64,000 bases of DNA. Origin: Streptomyces cinereus (GTDB lineage Bacteria; Pseudomonadota; Gammaproteobacteria; Pseudomonadales; Moraxellaceae). Location: contig BMPS01000003.1 of the NCBI GenBank assembly GCA_014647715.1, positions 124,001-188,000 on the forward strand, in the 5' to 3' direction. Both the position numbers and the translations under genes were made by a program. Positions 51,105-59,742 of the stretch are shown in pieces; position 1 is the stretch's first letter, and each line of letters starts with the position of its first letter. The notes beneath the pieces are model-generated. The model worked only from the letters and a program-made list of their open reading frames with translations, was not told the origin of the DNA and searched no databases.

Positions 51105-51178
51105 TAGAAAGCCCCAAGCCTGTGCTATCGACTAGCGATAGTAGGTTCTTGGGGAGTTGTTGAAGCGTATTATACAGA
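51105..51178 (+). ncRNA. Structured RNA candidate downstream of the Abi_2 gene
   Basis: Long stem-loop: CCCCAAG (51112-51118) pairs with CTTGGGG (51148-51154), CCT with AGG inside it, and CTATCG (51125-51130) with CGATAG (51136-51141) around ACTAG. A conserved tail AGTTGTTGAAGCG follows. Structured RNAs next to abiF genes have been described; this position and fold fit, but I could not run a covariance search. There is no T tract right after the stem, so it is not simply a terminator. Confidence 0.55.
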
Positions 51179-51216
51179 TATCAAAATGTTTTGTCAATTA
51201 AACAAGAATAAATCAA

Positions 51217-52500
51217 ATGGTTGTAAATTCAATGAATTATCCAAAATATGAGAGTTATAAAGATAGCGGTGAGTCTTGGATTGGTGAAATCCCAAGTGAA
51301 TGGGAAATTATAAAATTAAAAAATATTTTTTATGAGAAAAAACATACTAGAAATATGTCTCTAAATTGTGGCTCAATTAGCTTTGGTCAAGTTATTTCAA
51401 AAGATGATGATAGAGTTCCCGTAGCCACTAAAATGGCTTATCAGGAAGTTCTAAAAGGCGATTTTTTAATTAATCCTTTAAATTTAAATTACGATTTAAT
51501 TAGCTTAAGAATTGCGTTATCAAAAATTGATGTAGTTGTGAGTGCTGGTTATATAGTACTAAAGAATAAAATTCAAATAAATAAAGAATTTTTTAAGTAT
51601 TTATTACATCGTTACGATGTCGCTTATATGAAATTACTTGGTTCTGGCGTGCGTCAAACTATTAACTTTAACCACATTGCTAATAGTTTATTGTTTTTAC
51701 CGACCGATAATGAACAGGAAAAAATCGCTAATTTTCTTGACGAAAAAACCGCCCAAATTGACCAAGCGATTGCCCTAAAACAACAGCAAATTGAAAAACT
51801 CAACGAATATAAGCAAATCGTGATTCAAAATGCCGTCACCAAAGGCTTAAACCCCAACGACCTAATGAAAGACAGTGGCGTGGAATGGATAGGTGAGATT
51901 CCACAGCATTGGGAAGTGAGGAAAGTTAAATATTTATCAGAAATATTTAGAGGAAAGTTTACACATAGACCTAGAAACGACCCTGCACTATATGATGGAA
52001 AATATCCATTTTTCCAAACAGGAGATGTTGCTCAAGCTGGAAAATTTTTATCAAAATATAGACAAACTTTAAATGAGAAAGGTTTGAGGGTTTCCACTTT
52101 GATACCTAAAGGGACAATTATTATTACTATTGCTGCCAATATTGGTGATGTAGCAATATTAGATATAGATGCATGTTTTCCTGATAGCCTTGTAGGCTTT
52201 AAGCCCTTTGCTGAAATCGAAAGAGATTTTCTGTATTACAGTCTTATAAATTTAAAGGAGCAATTTCTCAAAACTTCTATCAAAAATACGCAGATGAATC
52301 TAAATGTTGAAAGAATTGGTGAGCAGTTAATTTGTTTGCCCCCGCTTGATGAACAATGTTTAATTATTGACTATATTGAAAAATTAAATCAAAAATTTAA
52401 TAAATCAGTCACTAACTATCAATCTCAAATAGACCGTTTAAAAGAATACAAAAACATCCTAATCAACCAAGCCGTTACAGGCAAAATAAAAATAGACTAA
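51217..52500 (+). CDS. hsdS: Type I restriction-modification system, specificity subunit
   Basis: 427 residues with two target-recognition domains. Each is introduced by the same motif: SGESWIGEIPSEWEIIKLK near residue 20 and SGVEWIGEIPQHWEVRKVK near 222. Each is followed by a conserved helical region (FLDEKTAQIDQAIALKQQQI at about 177, and the C-terminal helix ending NQAVTGKIKID). HsdS sets the bipartite DNA target of the complex. The first domain (51300-51700) is especially AT-rich, as expected for swapped recognition domains. ATG 51232 is an alternative start. Confidence 0.94.
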   Translation: MVVNSMNYPKYESYKDSGESWIGEIPSEWEIIKLKNIFYEKKHTRNMSLNCGSISFGQVISKDDDRVPVATKMAYQEVLKGDFLINPLNLNYDLISLRIALSKIDVVVSAGYIVLKNKIQINKEFFKYLLHRYDVAYMKLLGSGVRQTINFNHIANSLLFLPTDNEQEKIANFLDEKTAQIDQAIALKQQQIEKLNEYKQIVIQNAVTKGLNPNDLMKDSGVEWIGEIPQHWEVRKVKYLSEIFRGKFTHRPRNDPALYDGKYPFFQTGDVAQAGKFLSKYRQTLNEKGLRVSTLIPKGTIIITIAANIGDVAILDIDACFPDSLVGFKPFAEIERDFLYYSLINLKEQFLKTSIKNTQMNLNVERIGEQLICLPPLDEQCLIIDYIEKLNQKFNKSVTNYQSQIDRLKEYKNILINQAVTGKIKID

Positions 52501-52511
52501 CAGAGACAGTA

Positions 52512-53219
52512 ATGACCATCTATAACATATACTGCGACGAAAGTTGCCACCTAGAACAAGACCATGCCGACATCATGGTATTAGGTGCATTACTATGTCC
52601 AAAAAACCAAGCAATCGAAATTACAAAACACATCAAATGGCTAAAACACCAACATGACTACCGCCCAGAACTAAAATGGTCAAAACTCCATAATAAACAA
52701 TGGGGGCTTTACAAAGACCTTATCGACCTATTTGTCAACCAAACCGATATTAATTTCAAGGCTACCATTGTCATGAACAAGCAAGCCTTAAATCACGAGC
52801 AATACAACGAAAATTCCCATAATACTTTTTACTATAAGATGTTCTACTTTACCCTAAGAGACTTTTTACAAGAAAATAATGACTATCGTATCTATCTCGA
52901 TTACATGGACACACATGGCTCATATAAATCGAAAAAGCTTACCGAAGTATTAACAAATGGTAGCCACGGTAAGATAGAACCACAAGTCACTATTATTCGC
53001 TCATACGAATCCGTACTCATACAATTATGTGACTTAATTATAGGAGCAATCGCTTATAAAAATAGAACTGACATTGATAAGACAAGTGAAATTAAAAATC
53101 AATTTGTATGCTATCTTGAGCAATCTACCAAGACACGGCTTAATATCAGTACGCCCCAGTGGGAAAAGCAGTTTAATCTATTCAAGTTTCAACCCAAGCT
53201 TAGAGAAATAGAATGCTGA
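52512..53219 (+). CDS. DUF3800 domain protein
   Basis: 235 residues. N-terminal YCDESCHLEQDHADIMVLGALL has the family's metal-binding-like Asp-Glu-Ser, and a later acidic motif is QLCDLIIGAIAYKNR; DUF3800 is believed to have an RNase H-like fold. The family often sits in mobile elements and defence islands, but its activity is not established. It begins 11 bases after hsdS and overlaps the next gene by seven bases, so the two are probably translated together, like a two-component module inside the restriction operon. Confidence 0.85.
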   Translation: MTIYNIYCDESCHLEQDHADIMVLGALLCPKNQAIEITKHIKWLKHQHDYRPELKWSKLHNKQWGLYKDLIDLFVNQTDINFKATIVMNKQALNHEQYNENSHNTFYYKMFYFTLRDFLQENNDYRIYLDYMDTHGSYKSKKLTEVLTNGSHGKIEPQVTIIRSYESVLIQLCDLIIGAIAYKNRTDIDKTSEIKNQFVCYLEQSTKTRLNISTPQWEKQFNLFKFQPKLREIEC

Positions 53220-53755
53220 ATCCACCACTAGACCTTGGAAAAATGAATGGTGTTGATATTATTGATAATCTATATGAGATATTTCATCGAGACTTTATTG
53301 CTCAACGAACACATTTAGCAAGTCTCATATATGTTAACCCACAATCTAATAGAAAGGATGACGGCAAAGAACAATCGTTTTGGCATTTAATCACCAAAAA
53401 TGATGGTCAATGGGTTTATATCGGAAATAGAAAGACTTGGCAACCAAGCAGTGATAGACTTATAGACTATGGGCGGGCAAGCCGATTAGAATGGGTAAAA
53501 CAGATTATCGATAACTATACTCATCCATCAATTAAACTATTCTATTATCAAGAGAACCCTAAAACTATTCGATTATATTTATGGGCTTATGATGAGGATT
53601 TTGTAGTAATTTTACAAAAACTTGGAAAAACAGACTCTTTCCTAGTAACTAGCTTTTTTGTCACATATGGTAATAAAAGAGTAGATTATGAAAGACGTTT
53701 TCAAGATTATAAAAACAAAACTAATAAAGCATTAGTTAATTGCGAATGGTTTTAA
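53213..53755 (+). CDS. Small toxin-like or phage-related protein paired with DUF3800
   Basis: 180 residues, soluble. It carries a series of motifs I associate with a phage-related protein family with a barnase/RelE-like nuclease layout: FWHLITK, the basic RASRLEWVKQIIDN, the strand LYLWAYDEDFVVILQK, and the C-terminal SFFVTYGNKRVDYERRFQDY. The His, Arg and Tyr/Thr positions could form a nuclease site, but the match is from memory. It overlaps the DUF3800 gene by seven bases, and a structured RNA candidate follows it. A toxin-antitoxin or abortive-infection role is inferred from context. Confidence 0.5.
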   Translation: MLNPPLDLGKMNGVDIIDNLYEIFHRDFIAQRTHLASLIYVNPQSNRKDDGKEQSFWHLITKNDGQWVYIGNRKTWQPSSDRLIDYGRASRLEWVKQIIDNYTHPSIKLFYYQENPKTIRLYLWAYDEDFVVILQKLGKTDSFLVTSFFVTYGNKRVDYERRFQDYKNKTNKALVNCEWF

Positions 53756-53763
53756 AGAAAGGA

Positions 53764-53860
53764 AAAAAATAATGGTCGCCTATTATAAAGCCCGACGATA
53801 GGGGCTACCTCTTTCTACTCAATAGTAGGTGAGCAAGGTTATTATCCTTTTTTTACCCCT
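53764..53860 (+). ncRNA. Structured RNA candidate between the toxin-like gene and hsdR
   Basis: GCCC/GGGC hairpin (53789-53805), then CTC..CTACT / AGTAG..GAG around CAAT (about 53810-53833), then AAGGTTATTATCC and a run of seven T (53848-53854). It shares AAAGCCC, ATAGTAGGT and a TTATTAT tail with the RNA candidate behind the Abi_2 gene. The rest of this 266-base gap is very AT-rich and holds nothing I recognise. Confidence 0.45.
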
Positions 53861-54021
53861 ACTGTTCAATGAAAAAATTGTAATTTTTAGTCATTTTTGC
53901 AATATTTTTAGAAATTCAAAAACGGCTATTTATTAATAAATATATATTAAAATCAATTACTTAATTTACCTATAAGCTTTAAAATTTAGTCATTTTTAGA
54001 CATTGTATAAGGGGTTTTGTC

Positions 54022-57000
54022 ATGTCACTCACACGCACCAACTTTAGCGAAAAAGAACTTGAGGACTATATCGTTAATGCTTTAGTCCTCAATGGATACC
54101 AACAAGGGGATCCCTCTTACTTTGACAAAACCTATGCTATTGATACTACTTTTCTTTGGCAATTTCTCCACGCCAGCCAACAACAAGCCCTAGACAACAT
54201 CGCCAAATTTAATAATGATTGGCAAAAAACTATTATTCACCGTCTAAACAACACCATCAAAAAATACGGTATCTTGCAAGTGCTAAAAAAAGGCTTGGAT
54301 GTCGACAATGCTCACCTCGATTTTCTTTACCCATTGCCTTTAGCTAGCTCCAGTCAAATTGCTCATGACAAATATCAACAAAACATCTTTAGCGTTACAC
54401 GCCAAGTGCGCTACAGTCACAACAATGGTAACTCGGTAGATTTGGTGCTATTTGTCAATGGATTAGCTGTCATTACCCTAGAACTCAAAAGCACTCACAA
54501 GAATCAAACCGCTCGTTTCAACGCCATTGAGCAATACAAACTTGACCGCAGTCCTGAGGATACGCTATTTAACTTCGCCCGTTGTATTGTTCACTTCACC
54601 CTAGACAATCAAGAAGCTTTCATGACCACACGGCTCAATGGGTGTAATACCTTCTTTTTGCCATTTAACAAAGGCAATAAAGGTAGCGCAGGTAATCCAG
54701 CCAACCCCAATGGCTTTAACACGGAATACTTATGGAATGAAGTATTGCAACCTGACAGTTTGGTTAACTTGATTAGCCATTTTGTGCGATTAGGCACAGA
54801 TAATCTTGACATTAAAAAACCTACGCTCAATGATATGAACCTATATTTCCCAAGATATCATCAGATGAGCGTGGTACGCAGATTGATGAGCGATGTAGAG
54901 CAGGCTGGCGTGGGGAAACGCTATCTCATTCAGCATTCAGCAGGCTCTGGCAAATCCAACTCAATCACATGGCTAGCTTATCAGTTAATTGAAGCCTATC
55001 CAAATCAAACAGAGCAAAATGCTGATCGTATTGAAAAACCGATTTATGACTCGGTTATCGTGGTGACTGACCGCAAAATTTTGGATAAGCAACTCAAAGA
55101 GAATATCAAACAGTTTAGTGAAGTGAAGGGAATCATTGCCCACGCTGAACGGTCAAAAGATTTACGTACAGCATTAGAAAATGGCAAAAAGGTCATTATT
55201 ACCACTATCCAAAAGTTCCCCTATATTCTCGATGACATTGGCGAGATGGCAGACAAAAAGTTTGCCATTATTATTGATGAGGCTCACAGCTCCCAAAGTG
55301 GGCAAGCTCATGATGGTATGAATACCGCTCTAGGTATTGATAGTGACAACGATAAAGACAGTGATAGCGACGATAATCAAGACCGTATAGTTCAAGCGAT
55401 GGAAAATCGCAAAATGCGAGGGAATGCGAGCTATTTTGCATTTACCGCTACACCAAAAGACAGCACACTTGAAAAGTTTGGCGAAAAACAAATTGATGGT
55501 AGCTTTAAACCCTTTGACCTATACTCAATGAAACAAGCCATAGAGGAAGGCTTTATTCTTGATGTGGTGCGAAATTACACAACCTTCAAATCATACTATG
55601 AAATTCAAAAATCAGTAGAGGACGATCCGCTATTTGATTCTGCCAAAGCTCAAAAAGCTCTTAAATCGTATGTCGAACGGCAACAGCAAACGATAGATGT
55701 CAAAGCAGAAATTATGCTTGACCATTTTATCAGTAATATCTATGCCAAAAAACGCCTAAAAGGTCACGCCAAAGCGATGGTAGTTACTCAAAATATTGAG
55801 GCGGCTATACGTTACTATCAAGCTATTAATCGTTTACTTGAACAAAAAGGTAATCCGTTCAAAGCTATTATAGCCTTCAGCGGTGAAAAAACTGTTAATG
55901 GAATTTCATATACAGAAAGCCAAATGAACGGCTTTGAGGAAAGCAAAACCAAAGATAAATTTGATACTGATGAATATCGTATATTAGTAGTTGCAAATAA
56001 ATATCTAACGGGATTTGACCAACCTAAATTGTGTGCGATGTATATCGATAAAAAATTGCGTGATGTTCAAGCAGTACAAACACTTTCTCGTTTAAACCGT
56101 TCTGCGAATAAGTACGATAAAAAAACCGAGGATTTGTTCGTATTAGACTTTTTTAATACTTTAAAGGATATAAAGGCAGCTTTTGATAAATACTTCACAG
56201 TCACGACATTAAGTGAAGCAACAGATATCAATGTTCTAAACGATATTAAGACCAATCTTGATGATGTGGGCGTTTATGAGCAGCACGAAGTTATTGAATA
56301 TGCTGATTTATATTTTGGTTGGGCTGGCATGGAAGTGTTGCAGGGCAGAATCAATATCTTTGCTGAACGATTTAATCATGAGCTTGAACTATCCGATAAT
56401 GAGAAAATAGAATTCAAAATGCAGGCAAAACAGTTCGTTAAGTTGTACAGCCGATTAGCCTCGATTCTACCTTTTAATAAAATCGAATGGGAACGATTAT
56501 TTTGGCTACTCAAAGCCCTAATACCTGAGCTGAATGTTAGAACGACTGAGGATGATGCCATTGATGAATTACTAGAATCAGTAGATTTGAATACTTATGC
56601 CATTGAGCGAACAGCATTAGCTTCAACTATCAACCTAGATAGTGATGAAGCGGTCATCGATCCTACTAATCCTAATCCTATTACCACCCATCCTGAGCCC
56701 GATCAACAAGATGAACTTGACGAGATTGTGAAAAATTTTAATGAGAGATGGTTCAAAAATTGGCATGCTACACCTGAGGAGCAGAGAGTAAAATTTGTGA
56801 ATCTTACAAAACGAATTCATGAACATCCTGACTTTAAACACAAATACTTAGCTACCCAAGATGAGCAGCATCGAGCAATTGAATTTCATAAAATCGTTAA
56901 AGAAATCATTGTGGCAGATAGACGTAAGGAAATAGATTTTTATAAACAATTTGTACAAGACGAAGCGTTTCAATTGGCATTTTTGCATAGCCTAAGGAAT

Positions 57001-57039
57001 ATAGTTGATAAACCCATACCATTCGCAGAAATTAAATAA
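54022..57039 (+). CDS. hsdR: Type I restriction-modification system, endonuclease/translocase subunit
   Basis: 1005 residues. The N-terminal PD-(D/E)xK nuclease has Asp140 and E154-L-K156 (VDLVLFVNG, then ITLELKST). The superfamily-2 translocase has Walker A AGSGKS (Lys311), DEAH (419-422), motif III FAFTATPKDS, and motif VI near QAVQTLSRLNR. All catalytic residues are present, so the enzyme looks active. Last gene of the hsd locus, separated from the toxin-like gene by a 266-base gap, and thus possibly with its own promoter. It ends 540 bases before attR. Confidence 0.95.
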   Translation: MSLTRTNFSEKELEDYIVNALVLNGYQQGDPSYFDKTYAIDTTFLWQFLHASQQQALDNIAKFNNDWQKTIIHRLNNTIKKYGILQVLKKGLDVDNAHLDFLYPLPLASSSQIAHDKYQQNIFSVTRQVRYSHNNGNSVDLVLFVNGLAVITLELKSTHKNQTARFNAIEQYKLDRSPEDTLFNFARCIVHFTLDNQEAFMTTRLNGCNTFFLPFNKGNKGSAGNPANPNGFNTEYLWNEVLQPDSLVNLISHFVRLGTDNLDIKKPTLNDMNLYFPRYHQMSVVRRLMSDVEQAGVGKRYLIQHSAGSGKSNSITWLAYQLIEAYPNQTEQNADRIEKPIYDSVIVVTDRKILDKQLKENIKQFSEVKGIIAHAERSKDLRTALENGKKVIITTIQKFPYILDDIGEMADKKFAIIIDEAHSSQSGQAHDGMNTALGIDSDNDKDSDSDDNQDRIVQAMENRKMRGNASYFAFTATPKDSTLEKFGEKQIDGSFKPFDLYSMKQAIEEGFILDVVRNYTTFKSYYEIQKSVEDDPLFDSAKAQKALKSYVERQQQTIDVKAEIMLDHFISNIYAKKRLKGHAKAMVVTQNIEAAIRYYQAINRLLEQKGNPFKAIIAFSGEKTVNGISYTESQMNGFEESKTKDKFDTDEYRILVVANKYLTGFDQPKLCAMYIDKKLRDVQAVQTLSRLNRSANKYDKKTEDLFVLDFFNTLKDIKAAFDKYFTVTTLSEATDINVLNDIKTNLDDVGVYEQHEVIEYADLYFGWAGMEVLQGRINIFAERFNHELELSDNEKIEFKMQAKQFVKLYSRLASILPFNKIEWERLFWLLKALIPELNVRTTEDDAIDELLESVDLNTYAIERTALASTINLDSDEAVIDPTNPNPITTHPEPDQQDELDEIVKNFNERWFKNWHATPEEQRVKFVNLTKRIHEHPDFKHKYLATQDEQHRAIEFHKIVKEIIVADRRKEIDFYKQFVQDEAFQLAFLHSLRNIVDKPIPFAEIK

Positions 57040-57200
57040 AGTGTATTATCATAATGGGAAAGGCGGGAAATAGGGGATATGACGCTAAGAAAGTGGGGGG
57101 TATAACACGTTACAGATGAAAATGGCACTTTATTACTTTTTTGGGATAATCATAAGTTTTCAACCTTAATAAAGATAACCAATTTATATTGATAATTTGT

Positions 57201-57380
57201 TTACAGCCAAAAAAATTTGTTTGTAGCCAAAAAAATTTGTTTATAGCCAAAAAAATTTGTTTATAGCCAAAAAAATTTGTTTATAGCCAAAAAAATTTGT
57301 TTATAGCCAAAAATATTTGTTTCTAGCTAAAAAAATTTGTTTATAGCCAAAAATATTTGTTTCTAACTAAAAATAGTGGT
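57201..57380 (+). repeat. Nine 20-bp tandem repeats near attR
   Basis: Consensus TTATAGCCAAAAAAATTTGT repeated head to tail without spacers: copies start at 57201, 57221, 57241 and so on to 57361. The middle three (57241-57300) are identical, and the outer copies diverge (the last is degenerate). A partial copy precedes (57191-57200). A-tracts phased at 20 bp should bend DNA. The stretch 57040-57580 has no gene; besides this array it holds a single TTACCTA (57412-57418). Confidence 0.9.
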
Positions 57381-57579
57381 TTAGGTTAAACTTAACCTGC
57401 TTTAATATTATTTACCTATTTTTTGAAAGTTTTTGACATGCTTCTATTCGGTAATAACAATAAATATCTTTAAATATTTCACTGTAACGATATTAAAATT
57501 GCGTTATTTATTGCGTTTCTTTTCGGAGAAAAAAATTAAATGTATAATTAAATCAATTGCTTAATAAGTATGTTTGAAC

Positions 57580-57595
57580 CCCATCATTCGCCCCA
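57580..57595 (+). repeat. attR: right 16-bp direct repeat
   Basis: CCCATCATTCGCCCCA, identical to the tRNA-His 3' end at 38121-38136; the upstream tRNA body is absent, so this is the remnant generated by integration. Confidence 0.9.
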
Positions 57596-57601
57596 TATTT
57601 T

Positions 57602-57639
57602 AAAAAAGCCCCTAATTCAATGAATTAGGGGCTTTTTTT
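57602..57639 (+). terminator. Displaced native terminator of the tRNA operon
   Basis: AAAAAAGCCCCTAATTC pairs perfectly with GAATTAGGGGCTTTTTT around AAT. It lies six bases beyond attR; without the island it would sit directly after tRNA-His. Confidence 0.85.
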
Positions 57640-57839
57640 ATGCCTAATTTATTTCTTTCATTTGCAAATTTGTTATACAAAAACAACTGTTTTGCCACAC
57701 TTTTTTAGGATGAACAATTATCTATTTTATATACTAGGGTCATATAGTGTACTAGAAGATAAGCTCGTAAAGGTAAATTGCCAATAGCGTAACTTTACCT
57801 GATGGAAAACCTCAAATAAAATGGCGTGAGACCCTGAAT

Positions 57840-58400
57840 ATGATACGAAGTACAACGATGTTTTATCAACTTGCTATGACCAGTGTTGCGATAAGTGGCT
57901 GCATAGTTGTCAATACTGCCCAAGCGGCTACTAGGCTGCCAAAATCCCCTTGGCAATCGCATGCATCACTCAAAAGTAATCAAGTTAGCCCAATTTACCA
58001 CCAGCAATGGCGACAATCTGATTATAAATATTGCCCAATTTTAGCCATTGCTAATCATTCCTCAGTCAATGTTAAAACTGCACAATCACGCGCTGCCAAT
58101 TTTTCAGGTGGCTTTGCGGTGGCGTATGATTTGAAAAACTATAAAGGCAGGCCTTTACGCAGTGCTTATGGCGTAGCCAATGCAGGTACCACATCTAAGC
58201 GTGACTTGTACCAGGGCTGGGCATACCGTAAAAACTATGCCGATGGCAGTTATGTGACGCTTGGGCGAGAAGGCAATAACCCGCAGGGTAAAATGCTGGC
58301 TTACCTAGTGCTGGACAATGGCTGTTTTTATAACATCTGGAGTCAATTAAGTAGTGAGCATTTGCAAAAAATGATAGCTCAATTACGCTATGTCAATTGA
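57840..58400 (+). CDS. Exported hypothetical protein
   Basis: 186 residues with an N-terminal signal. Either a lipobox (AISGC, Cys21) makes it a lipoprotein, or signal peptidase I cuts after NTAQA. The mature part has a central Gly/Tyr/Ser-rich region (YGVANAGTTSKRDLYQGWAY) and two later cysteines (YKYCPIL, NGCFYN). No domain recognised. It stands alone between the island end and a terminator, with core-like base composition. Confidence 0.6.
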   Translation: MIRSTTMFYQLAMTSVAISGCIVVNTAQAATRLPKSPWQSHASLKSNQVSPIYHQQWRQSDYKYCPILAIANHSSVNVKTAQSRAANFSGGFAVAYDLKNYKGRPLRSAYGVANAGTTSKRDLYQGWAYRKNYADGSYVTLGREGNNPQGKMLAYLVLDNGCFYNIWSQLSSEHLQKMIAQLRYVN

Positions 58401-58445
58401 TGAATCAAAAAGTAGCTAAAAAAATAGCTATGAAAAAGTAGCCAT

Positions 58446-58477
58446 AAAAAAAGCAACGTTATTGCGTTGCTTTTTTT
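58446..58477 (+). terminator. Rho-independent terminator
   Basis: AAGCAACG pairs with CGTTGCTT around TTATTG, with A and T runs on both sides. It ends the exported-protein gene and may also serve nagZ on the other strand. Confidence 0.75.
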
Positions 58478-58562
58478 GAAAGGTGCTTTTTTTCGAATTT
58501 GTTTTTTTTGAATTTGATTTTTTCGAAGTGGCTTGTTTCAAAGTGGCTTGTTTTAACAAAAG

Positions 58563-59603
58563 TCATGCAAAGAAATTTTCTAGCACCTTACGCTGACTGC
58601 TTTGCCAGTGTGACCAGTCTTTGGCTGAGTCGGCCAGCGAGCCCCGCCAGCCTTTGATATTGCCTTTCATGGTAGATAACCGATGTTGGCTGGTGGTATT
58701 AAGCAGTGTCGGCTGTTTTTGCAAACGCTCAAGTGCAACTAAGGCAGCAGGGCGGTCATTACACAATAATCCCATATCGCAGCCTGCCGTTAAGGCAGCC
58801 GCAATACGGTCACCTGCATCACCTGCAACATGTGCCGCTTTCATCGACAGGTCATCGGAGAACAATACCCCATTAAAACCTAGCTTGCCACGGATAATTT
58901 GCTGCAGCCAAATCGATGAAAACCCTGCAGGTTTGTTATCAACTGTGCTAAATACCACATGAGCGGGCATGAGCGCATCAAGTAGCGGCTTGTTGCGAAT
59001 AAATGGCTGCATATCGTATTGGCGAATCTCATCATAACTGCGCTCATCGGTGGCATCATCCACATGAGAATCCGGTGCAACTGAGCCGTGACCGGGAAAA
59101 TGCTTGCCCGTGGTTGCCATTCCTGCAAGCTTCATGCCGCGCATAAATTCAGCAGATAAGGCGGTGATTGCAATCGGATGGGCGTGAAACGCGCGATCAC
59201 CAATCACGCGGCTAACCCCATTGATATCAAGTACAGGCGCAAAACTAAAATCAATCCCAACTGCTAGGACTTCGCTTGCCATCAAATAGCCCGCACAATA
59301 AGCAAGATCAAGCGCAGTGATAGGGTCATGCTCAAACCTTTCACCGAGTTTACCCATCGCAGGTAGCGGCGAAAAACCCGCGCGCAAGCGAGCGACACGT
59401 CCACCTTCTTGGTCAACGGCAATTAGAATATTGGGCTTGATGGCACGCATACTATCGGTCAGTTCGCGTACTTGCTCAGGGCTTTCTACATTGCGTCCAA
59501 ACAAAATCACGCCGCCAACTTCCGGTTGGCGTAGCAGTGCTTCATCTGCTAGGCTAAGCGCTGTGCCTTCAATATCGAGCATGAGTTGACCGACTGCTTG
59601 CAT
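58563..59603 (-). CDS. nagZ: Beta-N-acetylhexosaminidase NagZ
   Basis: Cytoplasmic glycoside hydrolase family 3 enzyme that removes GlcNAc from anhydromuropeptides in cell-wall recycling. I place the start at ATG 59603 (346 residues, AAGGA at a good distance); the longer frame to 59636 begins at TTG without such a site. Motifs: GQLMLDIEGTALS, IAVDQEGGRVARLRAGF, GKHFPGHGSVAPDSHVD (catalytic His/Asp loop) and GVLFSDDLSMKAA (nucleophile Asp). Confidence 0.95.
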   Translation of the reverse strand: MQAVGQLMLDIEGTALSLADEALLRQPEVGGVILFGRNVESPEQVRELTDSMRAIKPNILIAVDQEGGRVARLRAGFSPLPAMGKLGERFEHDPITALDLAYCAGYLMASEVLAVGIDFSFAPVLDINGVSRVIGDRAFHAHPIAITALSAEFMRGMKLAGMATTGKHFPGHGSVAPDSHVDDATDERSYDEIRQYDMQPFIRNKPLLDALMPAHVVFSTVDNKPAGFSSIWLQQIIRGKLGFNGVLFSDDLSMKAAHVAGDAGDRIAAALTAGCDMGLLCNDRPAALVALERLQKQPTLLNTTSQHRLSTMKGNIKGWRGSLADSAKDWSHWQSSQRKVLENFFA

Positions 59604-59742
59604 GCGGTAATCCTTCTGGGTATTGCTTGCCGCCAACTACTAGGTAAACTTAGTTTTAGGCAGGAAAATTTTGAAAAAACATAGCATACGCTTTTTTTGA
59701 TAAAAATGCGACTAGCTAACTGGCGATTATTATTAGCGATTA

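Larger units (their letters stand above)
38121..57595 (+). mobile_element. Genomic island integrated at tRNA-His
   Basis: About 19.5 kb bounded by exact 16-bp direct repeats of the tRNA-His 3' end. It begins with a tyrosine integrase pointing away from the tRNA and includes an AlpA-type regulator and a primase/helicase pair. Cargo comprises unknown secreted proteins and a type I restriction-modification locus with embedded abortive-infection genes. The DNA is visibly more AT-rich than the flanks. No capsid, portal, terminase or conjugation genes are present, so it looks like a non-self-transmissible integrative element or phage satellite with its own replication module. Confidence 0.9.

Noticed and set aside
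53941-53985. Further TTACCT site (TTTACCTATAAG) as part of the arm-site set
   Set aside because: Isolated, far from either att site and within AT-rich DNA where a chance match is likely.
57201-57380. CRISPR array
   Set aside because: Repeats are head to tail with no unique spacers, only 20 bp long, and there are no cas genes in the window.
59604-59636. Longer nagZ from TTG 59636
   Set aside because: No ribosome-binding site there, while ATG 59603 has AAGGA at good distance and matches the family N terminus.
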